From the NCBI RefSeq assembly GCF_900110915.1, contig NZ_FOFG01000013.1:60658-124657 (forward strand): a stretch of DNA of 64,000 nt, written 5' to 3'. Positions 44,518 to 53,151 of this stretch are shown one piece after another. A program made the position numbers and the translations under genes. Source of the DNA: Faunimonas pinastri. GTDB lineage: Bacteria; Pseudomonadota; Alphaproteobacteria; Rhizobiales; Afifellaceae. The notes under the pieces were generated by a model, which had not been told where the DNA came from, searched no databases, and worked only from the letters and a program-made list of their open reading frames with translations. The first letter of the stretch is position 1. Each line of letters opens with the position of its first letter.

Positions 44518-45849
44518 GTGGCAGCCAAACTCGAAACGATCTCCGGAGCCACGCGCTTCCGCATCGCGCATGCGACCGTGCCGTCCTGCCTGCTGGAGGG
44601 CACTCCCGCGCTGCTCCTCGGGGAAGTCGCGCTGAACGGGCTGACCGCCGCCGACCTCATCATCGCGGATGGGCGCATCGAGCGGATCCTGCCGCCCGGC
44701 ACCGACGGCGAAGACCTGCCGGTGCTGGATCTGGACCACGGCATGGCGTGGCCAACCTTCGTCGACATGCACACGCATCTGGACAAGGGGCACATTTCCC
44801 CGCGCAAGCCGAACCCGGACGGCTCCTTCATGGGCGCGCTGGAAGCCGTCGGGGCCGACCGCGCCGCGCGCTGGACGGCCGAGGACGTGGCGGGCCGCAT
44901 GGATTTCGCGCTGCGCTCCGCCTATGCGCACGGCACCAGCCTGATCCGCACCCACATCGATTCCATCCCGCCGCAGCACACGATCTCGTGGCCCGTCTTC
45001 GACTATATGCGCGAGCGCTGGGCCGGGCGGATCGATCTGCAGGCCGTCGCGCTCTTCCCGCTGGATTTCTTCGGCGACGACGCCTTCGCCGACGACATCG
45101 TCGCGACCGTCACACGCTATGGCGGCGTGCTCGGCTCGTTCACCCAGGTTCTGCCGGAAGGCGACACGTCGCTCGACCGGCTGATGCAGCGCGCGACGGA
45201 GGCTGGGCTCGACATCGACCTCCATGTCGACGAGACCCGCGAACCGCAATCGCGGTCGCTTCGCGCCATCGCGGAGGCCGCCCTTCGCAACCGTTTTGAA
45301 GGCCGCATCGTCGTCGGCCATTGCTGCTCGCTGGCGCAGCAGCCGGAGGACGAGGCGGATCGCACGATGGACCTGGTTGCGGAGGCCGGGCTTTCCGTCG
45401 TCTCGCTGCCCATGTGCAACATGTACCTGCAGGATCGGCAGACCGGGCGCACGCCGCGCTGGCGGGGCGTGACGCTGCTGCACGAGATGAAGGCGCGCGG
45501 CATCTCCGTCTCCGTCGCATCCGACAATACGCGCGATCCGTTCTACGCCTATGGCGACCTCGACGCGGTGGAGGTCTTCCGCGAGGCCGTCCGCATCGGG
45601 CAACTGGACCATCCCGTCGGCGACTGGGCCAATGCCGTGACCCGCACGCCGGCAGATGCGCTCGGCCGAGCCGACCACGGTCGTCTCGCCGAAGGCGCGC
45701 CCGCCGATCTCGTGCTTTTCCCAGCCCGCAACTGGAGCGAGTTCCTGTCGCGCCCGCAGTCCGGGCGGATCGTGCTGCGCAACGGCGAGGCTATCGACCG
45801 GACTCTGCCGGATTACCGGGAACTCGACCGCTTCGTGTCCCTCGCCTGA
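44518..45849 (+). CDS. Cytosine deaminase-like amidohydrolase
   Basis: 443 residues of the amidohydrolase superfamily, CodA/AtzC-type. Metal ligands: His-x-His in DMHTHLDKG, His in DLHVDET, His in VVGHCCSL, Asp in VASDNTRDPF; a further Glu follows in LHVDE. Relatives deaminate cytosine, isocytosine, creatinine or guanidine-substituted rings. The GTG start at 44518 follows AAGGGA and starts one base after the permease stop. As last gene of the importer operon it most likely processes the imported ring; the true substrate is open. The following 209 bases to 46058 hold a bulged hairpin near 45862-45891 and nothing else I recognise. Confidence 0.88.
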   Translation: MAAKLETISGATRFRIAHATVPSCLLEGTPALLLGEVALNGLTAADLIIADGRIERILPPGTDGEDLPVLDLDHGMAWPTFVDMHTHLDKGHISPRKPNPDGSFMGALEAVGADRAARWTAEDVAGRMDFALRSAYAHGTSLIRTHIDSIPPQHTISWPVFDYMRERWAGRIDLQAVALFPLDFFGDDAFADDIVATVTRYGGVLGSFTQVLPEGDTSLDRLMQRATEAGLDIDLHVDETREPQSRSLRAIAEAALRNRFEGRIVVGHCCSLAQQPEDEADRTMDLVAEAGLSVVSLPMCNMYLQDRQTGRTPRWRGVTLLHEMKARGISVSVASDNTRDPFYAYGDLDAVEVFREAVRIGQLDHPVGDWANAVTRTPADALGRADHGRLAEGAPADLVLFPARNWSEFLSRPQSGRIVLRNGEAIDRTLPDYRELDRFVSLA

Positions 45850-46058
45850 GAGGCAGGCCCGGCGCTCGATCCTCCAGGACGATCGGCGCCGGCTCCATCA
45901 GACGGGCCACTCCCCGGAGGATCAGGTACCGGCGAGCTCGCTTTCCTTGCGTGGACGCCGCCGCGAGCACCGGAGAAGCGCGTGGATCACGCCGGCACGA
46001 TCTTGCGCGATTTCCATCGGACGCCTTCAGCCCGTACGACGATGGCCGGAGAGAACGA

Positions 46059-46304
46059 TCAGGCCTGACTTGCCTCATCGTCGTTTGCGCCGACGAGGCT
46101 TCCGATCAGCCTCATGAGCGCCTGATGCTCGGGGCCATGGGCGCCATTGCCGAGAAAAGACCCGATGTCGATTTCCGACACGTGTCCGCCGGAGGAAGCG
46201 TTGCCCTCGTGCCGGATGTAGGCTCGGTTCGAGGAAGACTCCTTCGCCAGGAGCCAACGGTCTCCGCTCGAGCTCCGATAAAGCTCTCTCGTGTGGTCAG
46301 TCAT
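46059..46304 (-). CDS. Conserved small protein of Rhizobiales, unknown function
   Basis: 81 residues beginning MTDHTRELYRSSSGDRW, with NASSGGHVSEIDIGSFL and GNGAHGPEHQALMRLIGSLV. I recognise this as a conserved hypothetical type found across rhizobia; no function is known to me. The charged N-terminus and a short C-terminal helix suggest a soluble protein. The GGGAGA site six bases before the ATG at 46304 fixes the start. Confidence 0.8.
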   Translation of the reverse strand: MTDHTRELYRSSSGDRWLLAKESSSNRAYIRHEGNASSGGHVSEIDIGSFLGNGAHGPEHQALMRLIGSLVGANDDEASQA

Positions 46305-46493
46305 CTGATTCTCCCGTCTAGGCCCTTGCAAATCGCTCTACGCTAACTAAATACAGGTTATCGACTTGCCAGGATAACTTGGTCCTTCCCGCCTTTTCAT
46401 AAGGGCGCACGGTCAGCTTTTTCTCTCAACATCGACGACAGCGTGCGGATAACTCGTGCGTCGTGACGCGCATCGCCTTTTCGGGAGGCATCT

Positions 46494-46703
46494 ATGACTA
46501 CTGGTACTGTGAAATTCTATAACGACCAAAAGGGCTTCGGCTTCATCCAGCCGGATGATGGCTCGAAGGACGTTTTCGTTCATGCAACGGCCCTTGAGCG
46601 CGCCGGCATGCGGGGCCTGATCGAAGGACAGAAGATCTCCTTCGATACCGAGACCGATCAACGGTCTGGGAAGATGGCGGCGACGAACCTCGCCCACGCA
46701 TAA
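46494..46703 (+). CDS. Cold-shock protein, CspA family
   Basis: 69-residue single-stranded nucleic acid-binding OB fold. RNP1 is KGFGFIQ and RNP2 DVFVHATAL; the [15 protein letters not shown] start is typical. In alphaproteobacteria such proteins act as RNA chaperones in cold or stationary phase. GGGAGG lies six bases upstream. The leader of nearly 190 bases to the divergent gene may contain a regulatory 5' UTR, which I cannot prove. Confidence 0.96.
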   Translation: MTTGTVKFYNDQKGFGFIQPDDGSKDVFVHATALERAGMRGLIEGQKISFDTETDQRSGKMAATNLAHA

Positions 46704-46708
46704 TCTTG

Positions 46709-46733
46709 AAGGCCCGCTCCGGCGGGCCTTTTT
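46709..46733 (+). terminator. Intrinsic terminator after the cold-shock gene
   Basis: AAGGCCCGC pairs with GCGGGCCTT around TCCG, followed by five T. Confidence 0.93.
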
Positions 46734-46969
46734 CATTTCGGGGCAACGAGACGGGACCGCGGCAAATATGGGCGCTCTTGTTCAGCGACCGCCCCGTATC
46801 GGCTTACACCCCGGCACACTGATCCCTGCCGGCTTCGCGAAGAAGCTCGTATTCTTCCCGCTCGGTCGAGCATGGCTGCCGCGGCAGGCTACCCGGGAAT
46901 AAACTTCGCTTCGTTCTCGCCTCCCATCTGAACGCGGCCTGAGACGAGCACGCACGGAGGATCAAAGGA

Positions 46970-47257
46970 ATGGCAGCGACCACCACCGGGAAGCTCTTCG
47001 ACCCCCGTCCTCAGAGCAATTCCGGCCGATCCAGCACCGACGTTTCCGTCGAGTGGCTGAAGAACTGGGCCGCCTCCCATGTCACCGCTCCGATGGGCGA
47101 AGGTGCCGTCTCTGCGGAGACCCTCGCCAAAGATGTTGAAGCGGACGCCGTGGGCCACGGTCTTTATCTCAAGTCGGCCATGCGAGCTCTCGGCTACAAA
47201 AACCTCGTCGACTTCATGCTCGATGAACTCGAGGCCGCAGACCAGGCGAACGCCTGA
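46970..47257 (+). CDS. Small protein, possibly DUF768-like, function unknown
   Basis: 95 residues. A flexible N-terminus (1-25) is followed by VEWLKNWAASHV, AVSAETLAKDVEADAVGHGL and a C-terminal helix NLVDFMLDELEAADQ. The pattern of a WL-K-W-x2-HV segment and a Glu/Ala-rich helical end recalls the rhizobial DUF768 family, but this is a weak impression. GGAGG lies nine bases ahead of the ATG. The next gene downstream is the Lys-rich small protein. Confidence 0.7.
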   Translation: MAATTTGKLFDPRPQSNSGRSSTDVSVEWLKNWAASHVTAPMGEGAVSAETLAKDVEADAVGHGLYLKSAMRALGYKNLVDFMLDELEAADQANA

Positions 47258-47318
47258 TGAACCGGCTTCGGTCGGTCTGGGCCTTCCGACGGATTATTTG
47301 ATTGCGCAACGAACCGGG

Positions 47319-47338
47319 CGAACACCTTGAGGTGTTCG
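47319..47338. promoter_or_regulatory. Perfect 20-base palindrome in the leader of a small gene
   Basis: CGAACACCT and AGGTGTTCG flank TG, 16 bases before the start of the Lys-rich protein. It could form a leader hairpin or be a regulator site; no T run follows, so a plain terminator is less likely. Confidence 0.5.
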
Positions 47339-47354
47339 TTGAGGGGAGCCTCCA

Positions 47355-47501
47355 ATGGCTAAATCGCAGAACAACAAACGAGAAGCCCGCAAGCCCAAAG
47401 CCGACGCCAAGAAGCCGAAGTCGGCCGGACCCAAATATATGGCCGAAACGAGCCTGGCAGCCGCGAAACCTGCACCCTCCAAGCCCGCCTCAAAGAAATA
47501 A
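47355..47501 (+). CDS. Very small Lys-rich conserved protein
   Basis: 48 residues, starting MAKSQNNKREARKPKADAK and ending KPASKK. It is strongly basic and without hydrophobic segments. Short MAK-x-Q-x(3-4)-REARKPK proteins are widespread in alphaproteobacteria under 'hypothetical protein'; the sequence suggests nucleic-acid or ribosome contact, which is inference. GAGGGGAG lies nine bases upstream of the ATG. Easily missed by gene callers due to its length. Confidence 0.75.
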   Translation: MAKSQNNKREARKPKADAKKPKSAGPKYMAETSLAAAKPAPSKPASKK

Positions 47502-47637
47502 GACCCGCCGTCCAGCGGAGCCGTTGGAGCCGCATCGGCGCACTGAGTTCGGCCGGCGCAACAGCGCAGGCCGTTCAGACCCGTGCGTCAGAGCTTACCA
47601 AGCGATCCTCGCTTAGCCTGCAACTTCAGGATTTGGC

Positions 47638-47713
47638 TGGTGACCCCGGCAGGACTTGAACCTGCGACCCTCAGATTAGGAATCTGATGCTCTATCCGCT
47701 GAGCTACGGGGCC
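47638..47713 (-). tRNA. tRNA-Arg (anticodon CCT)
   Basis: 76 bases on the reverse strand with encoded CCA. Acceptor GGCCCCG pairs with CGGGGTC, anticodon stem CAGAT/ATCTG with loop TCCTAA-type centre giving CCT, and TΨC arm GGTTCAAGTCC. Reads AGG. Confidence 0.96.
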
Positions 47714-47773
47714 TTGCCGCTGCGGCCTCCGCTTTGTATCGGGAAGTGCTACAGCGGTCCAGAGCGAGGTTGC

Positions 47774-48622
47774 ATGCAGGCGGGCGGGCCCCGGTTTTTC
47801 TCCAGGGCCACGCGATTGCGGCGTGCTTTGCTGGGCTTTCTGCTGGCGGCGCCTGCTCTGCTCGCCGCTTCCACCCCGGTGCTGGCTGCCGATTGCTCCG
47901 CCACTTCCGCCTCCCCTGTCGCTCTGGACTCAGTGCCGGACGCGCGCACGATCGTCCTCGCCGACGGTCGCCGCATCGCGCTTGCAGGCGTGGGAAGCTT
48001 CGCGCTTTTGGTCGATCGCCCCGCCGACGCCGACCGCGCGGAACTGAAGGAGCTTCGCGCGCTCGTTGCCGCAGGTTCCTTGCGGCTCGTCCTCCTCACT
48101 CAGCGGCTGGACCGTCGCGGCCGCTTCCCTGCCTTGATTTTTCAGGGCGACCGGCTCGTGCAGGCGGATCTGGCAGGTGCCGGCGTTGCGCTCATGCTGC
48201 CGGGCCGGACGGAGAACCCCTGCCTCGCCACGATTCTGGCCGCCGAGGAGCAGGCGCGCACCCACCGCCGGGGTTACTGGACGGATCCCGCGACGGTCCC
48301 CCTCGCGGCGCGGCCGGACGTCCTTTCGCACCGCATCGGCGGCTTCGCCATGATGGAAGGCAAGGTTCTCTCGGCCAATGAGCGGCGCACGCGCACCTAC
48401 CTCAATTTCGGCCGGAAGTGGTCGGAGGATGTCACCGTGGAAATCGCCGCCGTCGACCGCTCCCGTTTCACCGGAGATCTGGCTCCATCCAGCCTCGTCG
48501 GCCATCGCGTCCGCGTGCGCGGCTTCCTGGCGGAGCATGGCGGACCGATGATGGAACTCACCTCCCCTGCACAGTTGCAACGCTTGCCGGAAAGCGTCAG
48601 CCCGGCCACCGATAGACCTTGA
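47774..48622 (+). CDS. Exported nuclease-like (SNase fold) protein
   Basis: 282 residues with a signal sequence (about 15-40, ending VLAAD). The mature part from VPDARTIVLADGRRIALAGV to AEEQARTHRRGYWTD resembles the staphylococcal nuclease/thermonuclease OB fold found in many rhizobial secreted proteins; the EEQARTHRRGYW segment corresponds to the family end. The second half (about 200-280) is a further beta domain with VEGKVLSANER-like start. Some catalytic Arg/Glu positions cannot be assigned with certainty, so nuclease activity is open. Its stop overlaps a possible TTG upstream of the next gene. Confidence 0.7.
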   Translation: MQAGGPRFFSRATRLRRALLGFLLAAPALLAASTPVLAADCSATSASPVALDSVPDARTIVLADGRRIALAGVGSFALLVDRPADADRAELKELRALVAAGSLRLVLLTQRLDRRGRFPALIFQGDRLVQADLAGAGVALMLPGRTENPCLATILAAEEQARTHRRGYWTDPATVPLAARPDVLSHRIGGFAMMEGKVLSANERRTRTYLNFGRKWSEDVTVEIAAVDRSRFTGDLAPSSLVGHRVRVRGFLAEHGGPMMELTSPAQLQRLPESVSPATDRP

Positions 48623-48654
48623 TTTCCTTCGTGAACCTCTGCAATCCGACCTTC

Positions 48655-50094
48655 ATGCGCACGAGGCTGTTCATTCCCGTTCTGGCGCTTGCTCTTGCCG
48701 GCTGCCAGATGGCGGGGAGTCCTTCCCCCAAACTCGACGTGAACCTGATCACGTCGAAACCCTTGAGCGCGCCCGTCGTCAAGGCTGCCGCGCCGCAGAT
48801 CGACCCCCGCATCGCCGCGGAATATGGCGGCGTCTACTCCGACGCGAAGGTCGAAGCCGCGATCAACGGGATCGTCGCGAAGCTCGTCGCGGCGTCGGAC
48901 GATCCCACCCGGCGCTACAAGGTGACGGTGCTGAACTCGCCCGTCGCCAATGCCTTCGCCATGCCGGGCGGCTATCTCTACGTGACACGTGGCCTGCTGG
49001 CGCTGACGGAGAACAGCTCGGAATTCGCCGCCGTCGTCGCGCACGAGATGGCCCACGTGCTCGCCAACCATGCGCTTGCTCGCGCCAAGGCGATCCAGCA
49101 GGCCAAGCTCGTGCAGCAGGTGGCCGCCGACGTCATCACCGACCCCTCCGAAAGCGTGAACACGCGGACCAAGTCGCAGCTCACCATCGCCAAGTTCTCG
49201 CGCGACCAGGAAATCGAAGCCGACCGGATCGGCATCACCATGGCCGGCCGCGCCGGCTACGACCCCTTCGCCGCCTCCCGCTTCATGGACAAGCTGCAGG
49301 CCTATTCGGACCTGCGCTCGGCGCTGGGCAAGAAGGACGATGCGGAGAATTTCCTGGCGTCGCATCCCGGCACCGCCGAACGGCGCGAGCTTGCCGTGCA
49401 GGTGGCCCGCCAGTTCGGCGCCCCCGGCACGATCCAGCCGCCGCGCGACGATTACGTGGACAGCCTCGACGGCATGATCTTCGGCGACGATCCGTCGGAA
49501 GGTTTCGTGCGCGGGCATGAGTTCCTGCATCCGCGCCTGTCGATCGCCTTCCGCGTTCCCTCCACCTTCCGGCTGGAAAATACGCGGGAAGCGGTGCTTG
49601 CGGCTTCCGGCGACAACACCGCCATGCGCTTCGACGGTGTTTCCAGCGCCGCCGACATGTCGCCCGCCGACTACCTTGCTTCCGGCTGGGTCAACGGGCT
49701 GGTCCCGGATTCCATCAAGTCTGAGACGGTGAACGGGCTTCCCGCCGCAACCGCCGCCGCCTCGGCCAGCAACTGGGAATTCAGGATCGGCGCCGTTCGG
49801 GTCGGCTCCAACATGTACCGCATGATCTTTGCCGACCGCGGCGACGCGACGAAGATCGAGCAGGCGCTCCAGGATACGCTCTCGACCTTCCGCCGGCTCG
49901 ATCCGTCCGAGCTCACGCGCCTGCAGCCGCTGCGCCTCGCCATCGTCCGCGTGCGTTCCGGCGACACCGTCGCAAGCATGGCGGCGCGCATGCAGGGCAC
50001 GGAGACGCCGCTGGAGCTGTTCCGCGTCATCAACGGCTTCAGCGACAATCAGGACCTGACCGCCGGGCAGAAAGTGAAGCTCGTGATCGACTGA
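48655..50094 (+). CDS. M48 family metalloprotease, outer-membrane-type lipoprotein with C-terminal LysM-like domain
   Basis: 479 residues. Lipoprotein signal LALALAGC (Cys17) for anchoring in the envelope. The M48 zinc site is VVAHEMAHVLANHAL (HExxH) with the third ligand in EIEADRIG, as in BepA/LoiP quality-control proteases. The region from about 290 is a beta domain, and the end, VRSGDTVASMAARMQG to NQDLTAGQKVKLVID, is LysM-like and may bind peptidoglycan. The ATG at 48655 is used because it starts the signal; a TTG 12 codons earlier is possible. Likely clears or assembles envelope proteins. Confidence 0.9.
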   Translation: MRTRLFIPVLALALAGCQMAGSPSPKLDVNLITSKPLSAPVVKAAAPQIDPRIAAEYGGVYSDAKVEAAINGIVAKLVAASDDPTRRYKVTVLNSPVANAFAMPGGYLYVTRGLLALTENSSEFAAVVAHEMAHVLANHALARAKAIQQAKLVQQVAADVITDPSESVNTRTKSQLTIAKFSRDQEIEADRIGITMAGRAGYDPFAASRFMDKLQAYSDLRSALGKKDDAENFLASHPGTAERRELAVQVARQFGAPGTIQPPRDDYVDSLDGMIFGDDPSEGFVRGHEFLHPRLSIAFRVPSTFRLENTREAVLAASGDNTAMRFDGVSSAADMSPADYLASGWVNGLVPDSIKSETVNGLPAATAAASASNWEFRIGAVRVGSNMYRMIFADRGDATKIEQALQDTLSTFRRLDPSELTRLQPLRLAIVRVRSGDTVASMAARMQGTETPLELFRVINGFSDNQDLTAGQKVKLVID

Positions 50095-50138
50095 GGATCG
50101 CCCGCGAGAGCGGGCGTCCGGTCAATTCACGGCAGGGT

Positions 50139-50648
50139 TCACGTGGGGGTGCTGAACCTGGCGAACTGCTGCGCCACCGCGTCGTACACCTCGCGCTTGA
50201 ACGGGATCACCAGATCGGGCACCCGCTCCAGCTCTTCCCAGCGCCATTCGGTAAATTCCGGCCGGTGCGCGCCGCCGCCGGGCTTCACGACGTCGATTTC
50301 GCTTTCCGGCCCGGTGAAGCGAAAGGCGAACCATTTCTGCGTCTGCCCGCGATAGCGGCCGCGCCAGCCCTGCCCCACCACGGGCGCGGGCAGGTCGTAG
50401 CTCAGCCAGCGCTCGCTCTCGCCGAGGAGTTCGACCGAGCGAATGCTCGTTTCCTCGTAAAGTTCGCGCACGGCCGCTTCCACGGGGTTCTCGTCGGCAT
50501 CGATGCCGCCCTGCGGCAGCTGCCAGGCGTGCTCATTATCGATCTTGCTGGCCGGGCCGTGCCGTCTGCCGACCCAGACGAGCCCTTGCGGATTGAAGAC
50601 GCAGATGCCGACGCAACGGCGATAGGGAAGCTGCTCAAAGTTCGTCAT
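50139..50648 (-). CDS. rppH: RNA pyrophosphohydrolase (Nudix)
   Basis: Removes pyrophosphate from 5'-triphosphate mRNA and thereby starts RNase E-dependent decay. 169 residues; the Nudix box is at about 45-67 (GGIDADENP, REL, EETS in the G-x5-E-x7-REUxEExGU pattern). The start MTNFEQLPYRRCVGICVFN and the VWVGRRH segment are typical of alphaproteobacterial RppH. It ends the reverse-strand block and follows the deacetylase-like gene by three bases. Confidence 0.95.
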   Translation of the reverse strand: MTNFEQLPYRRCVGICVFNPQGLVWVGRRHGPASKIDNEHAWQLPQGGIDADENPVEAAVRELYEETSIRSVELLGESERWLSYDLPAPVVGQGWRGRYRGQTQKWFAFRFTGPESEIDVVKPGGGAHRPEFTEWRWEELERVPDLVIPFKREVYDAVAQQFARFSTPT

Positions 50649-50651
50649 GAA

Positions 50652-51767
50652 TCACCGCTGGAATGCCGCGCTGGCCGGGACCACCGCGACGCCGCGCGTT
50701 TTCGCCTGGGCGATCCAGGCGACGATCGCGCTTACTGAAGATGGGAAGGCCGAGGCGACCCCGACAGCCACGCCCTGCGCGCGGGCGGTCTCCTCCAGCC
50801 GGGAAAGCTGCGCCTCGATGGCGGCGGGATCGCGATCCGTGTCGATCACCTCGTCGGCCCGCAGCACCGGCAGATGTTGCTGGCGACCCAGCGTTTCCGC
50901 GCGGCTTTCCGGGCTGGAGCCATCATCGAGAAAGAACAAGCCGCGGCTGGCAAGGCCCTGGAGAAAAGGCTGCACGGCCCGGTCCTCCCGAAGGAACGCC
51001 CCCCCGAGATAGCCCATCACGCCGACATAGGAGCCGATCCGTCCCAGCGACCAGTCGAGTTCCTGCCCGTTGCTGGCCGCGTCGGCGGACACCAGCAGCG
51101 TATGCTGGCCGGGATTCACCTGGGGATAGCCGACGGGCTCCAACGGCACCTGCAGGAGCAGTTCGTGCCCGTCCTGGCGGGCCCGATCGACCCACCGGCC
51201 GAGGCTGGAACCATAGGGAGCGAAGGCGAGCGTCACCTCCGGCGGCAGTGCCTGGATGGCGCTCTGCGTGCCGGTCTGGCTGAGGCCGAGACCGCCGACC
51301 ACGATCACCACGCGCGGTGCCCCGTTGCCGGCGGGGATGCCGGCCGGCCGGGCATAGGCGTCCATCGGCCGGAGGCCGTCGCTGGCGACCTTCGGCAACG
51401 GTCCGAAGGCGCTCTGCTCGACGAGTTCGGGAAGGGGCGCGCCGGTGGCGCGAACCGCATCCGGCACGCGGGGCGCAAGGGAAGCAAGTGTCGGCGTAAT
51501 TGCAGGCGCCTGCGGCCCTGCCGGGGAGCCGGCGGGGCGGGCGGCACCGGGCAGGCTGCCGGTGCTCAAGGGACTTGGATCGCGGATTTCGGCGATCGCC
51601 ACCACGTGGCCGCCGTCCGGATCGGAGACCACGGCGCTCCACACGATCGCGACGACCCCGAGCAGAGCGGCAACGGAAACCAGAACGGGGACAAACAAAG
51701 ACCGCCTCTGTCGAGGCGGTCTCTTGCTCTTCGGATGAAGCGGCTGATGAAGATCGCTCGCCGCCAT
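50652..51767 (-). CDS. Divergent polysaccharide deacetylase (YibQ-like) family protein
   Basis: 371 residues. N-terminal cytosolic tail, one membrane helix (about 24-46), a Pro/Ala-rich linker, and a C-terminal domain (about 150-370) of the divergent polysaccharide deacetylase type: VVIVVGGLGLSQTGTQSAI, LPPEVTLAFAPYGSSL and GYLGGAFLRE. The gene stands between ctpA and rppH, as in many Rhizobiales, next to the envC and ctpA cell-wall genes, which hints at peptidoglycan or polysaccharide trimming in the periplasm. Activity is not proven for the family. Confidence 0.88.
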   Translation of the reverse strand: MAASDLHQPLHPKSKRPPRQRRSLFVPVLVSVAALLGVVAIVWSAVVSDPDGGHVVAIAEIRDPSPLSTGSLPGAARPAGSPAGPQAPAITPTLASLAPRVPDAVRATGAPLPELVEQSAFGPLPKVASDGLRPMDAYARPAGIPAGNGAPRVVIVVGGLGLSQTGTQSAIQALPPEVTLAFAPYGSSLGRWVDRARQDGHELLLQVPLEPVGYPQVNPGQHTLLVSADAASNGQELDWSLGRIGSYVGVMGYLGGAFLREDRAVQPFLQGLASRGLFFLDDGSSPESRAETLGRQQHLPVLRADEVIDTDRDPAAIEAQLSRLEETARAQGVAVGVASAFPSSVSAIVAWIAQAKTRGVAVVPASAAFQR

Positions 51768-51813
51768 GTTTCCTTTGCCCGTCAGGGGCCGGCGCGGACG
51801 CCGGCGCGAATCG

Positions 51814-53151
51814 TCAGTCCGGTATACCCTGCGAGTCGTTTGCAGGGAAACGGCTGTTCACCTGAATCCCCCGCAGCAGGTCATAGGCATAGTTGAGCTG
51901 CTTGTCGTCCTTCGCATCCGGCGGGACATAGGCCGAGGAACCCGAGGTTTCCTTGTCCGCGTCCTTATCGGCCTCGTTCTTGAGATGGCCGCGCAGTTCC
52001 GCCTCGCTGGTCATGTCGACCTTGCCCTTCAGGTCGGCGGGCAGTTCGTCGACCATCTGGATATCGGGGTCGATGCCCTTGGCCTGGATGGAGCGGCCGG
52101 ACGGCGTGTAGTAGCGAGCCGTGGTCAGGCGCAACGCCCCGTTCTTGCCGAGCGGGATGATGGTCTGGACCGACCCCTTGCCGAAGGAACGCGTGCCCAC
52201 CACGGTCGCGCGGCGATGATCCTGCAGCGCGCCCGCCACGATCTCGGAAGCGGAGGCCGAGCCGCCGTTGATCAGCACGACGACCGGCTTGCCGTCCGTC
52301 AGGTCGCCGGCCCGCGCGGTGAAGCGCTGGATGTCGGAAGCCTTGCGGCCGCGGGTGGAAACGATCTCGCCATGACCCAGGAACGCATCGGACACGCCGA
52401 TCGCCTGATCGAGCAGTCCGCCCGGATTGTTGCGCAGATCGAGCACGTAGCCCTTCAGCTTGTCGGCCGGGACCTGCTTCTTGATATCGGCGATGGCGGC
52501 CTGCAAACCGTCCACAGAATTCTCCGTGAACTGGGTGATCCGGATGTAGCCGACATTGTCGGCCTCGACATGGCTGCGCACCGACTTGATGCGGATGATG
52601 TCGCGGTTGACCTTGACGTCGAAGGCGTCCGTCTTGCCGGTCCGCTGGATCGTGAGGGTGATCGGGGAGTTCACCGGCCCACGCATGCGGTCCACGGCGT
52701 CCTTCAGGGTCAGGCCCTGTATCGGCTGGCCGTCGAGCTTGGTGATGATGTCGCCGGCGAGGATACCGGCCTTGGCGGCGGGGGTGTCGTCGATGGGGGT
52801 GACGACCTTGATCTGGTCGTTCTCCATGGTGACCTCGATGCCGAGGCCGCCGAACTCGCCGCGCGTCTGCACCTGCATGTCGCGGAAGTCTTTGGCATCC
52901 ATGTAGCTGGAATGCGGGTCCAGCGACGACAACATGCCGTTGATCGCAGCCTGGATCAGCTTGGTGTCATCAGGCTTTTCCACATAATCGGAGCGGATGC
53001 GCTCGAAGACGTCCCCAAAGAGGTTGAGTTGACGATAGGTATCGGTCGCCGCGGCGGTGGCGGCACCGGTCACTCCGCTGAACTCGGAGACGCCGCCTGT
53101 CGCCAGCGCCCCCAAAATGGCGCCAGCCGCCAGAAGCCCGAACTTACGCAT
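51814..53151 (-). CDS. ctpA: C-terminal processing protease (S41)
   Basis: 445-residue periplasmic serine protease with signal peptide (about 1-25), a PDZ domain (about 85-170, FGGLGIEVTMEND) and the S41 core. The Ser is in GGSASASEIVAGAL and the Lys in GTRSFGKGSVQT, forming the Ser-Lys dyad. It degrades peptidoglycan hydrolases and other envelope proteins in related bacteria. The ATG overlaps the envC stop by one base (TAATG), so envC and ctpA are coupled; both affect cell-wall cleavage. Confidence 0.95.
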   Translation of the reverse strand: MRKFGLLAAGAILGALATGGVSEFSGVTGAATAAATDTYRQLNLFGDVFERIRSDYVEKPDDTKLIQAAINGMLSSLDPHSSYMDAKDFRDMQVQTRGEFGGLGIEVTMENDQIKVVTPIDDTPAAKAGILAGDIITKLDGQPIQGLTLKDAVDRMRGPVNSPITLTIQRTGKTDAFDVKVNRDIIRIKSVRSHVEADNVGYIRITQFTENSVDGLQAAIADIKKQVPADKLKGYVLDLRNNPGGLLDQAIGVSDAFLGHGEIVSTRGRKASDIQRFTARAGDLTDGKPVVVLINGGSASASEIVAGALQDHRRATVVGTRSFGKGSVQTIIPLGKNGALRLTTARYYTPSGRSIQAKGIDPDIQMVDELPADLKGKVDMTSEAELRGHLKNEADKDADKETSGSSAYVPPDAKDDKQLNYAYDLLRGIQVNSRFPANDSQGIPD

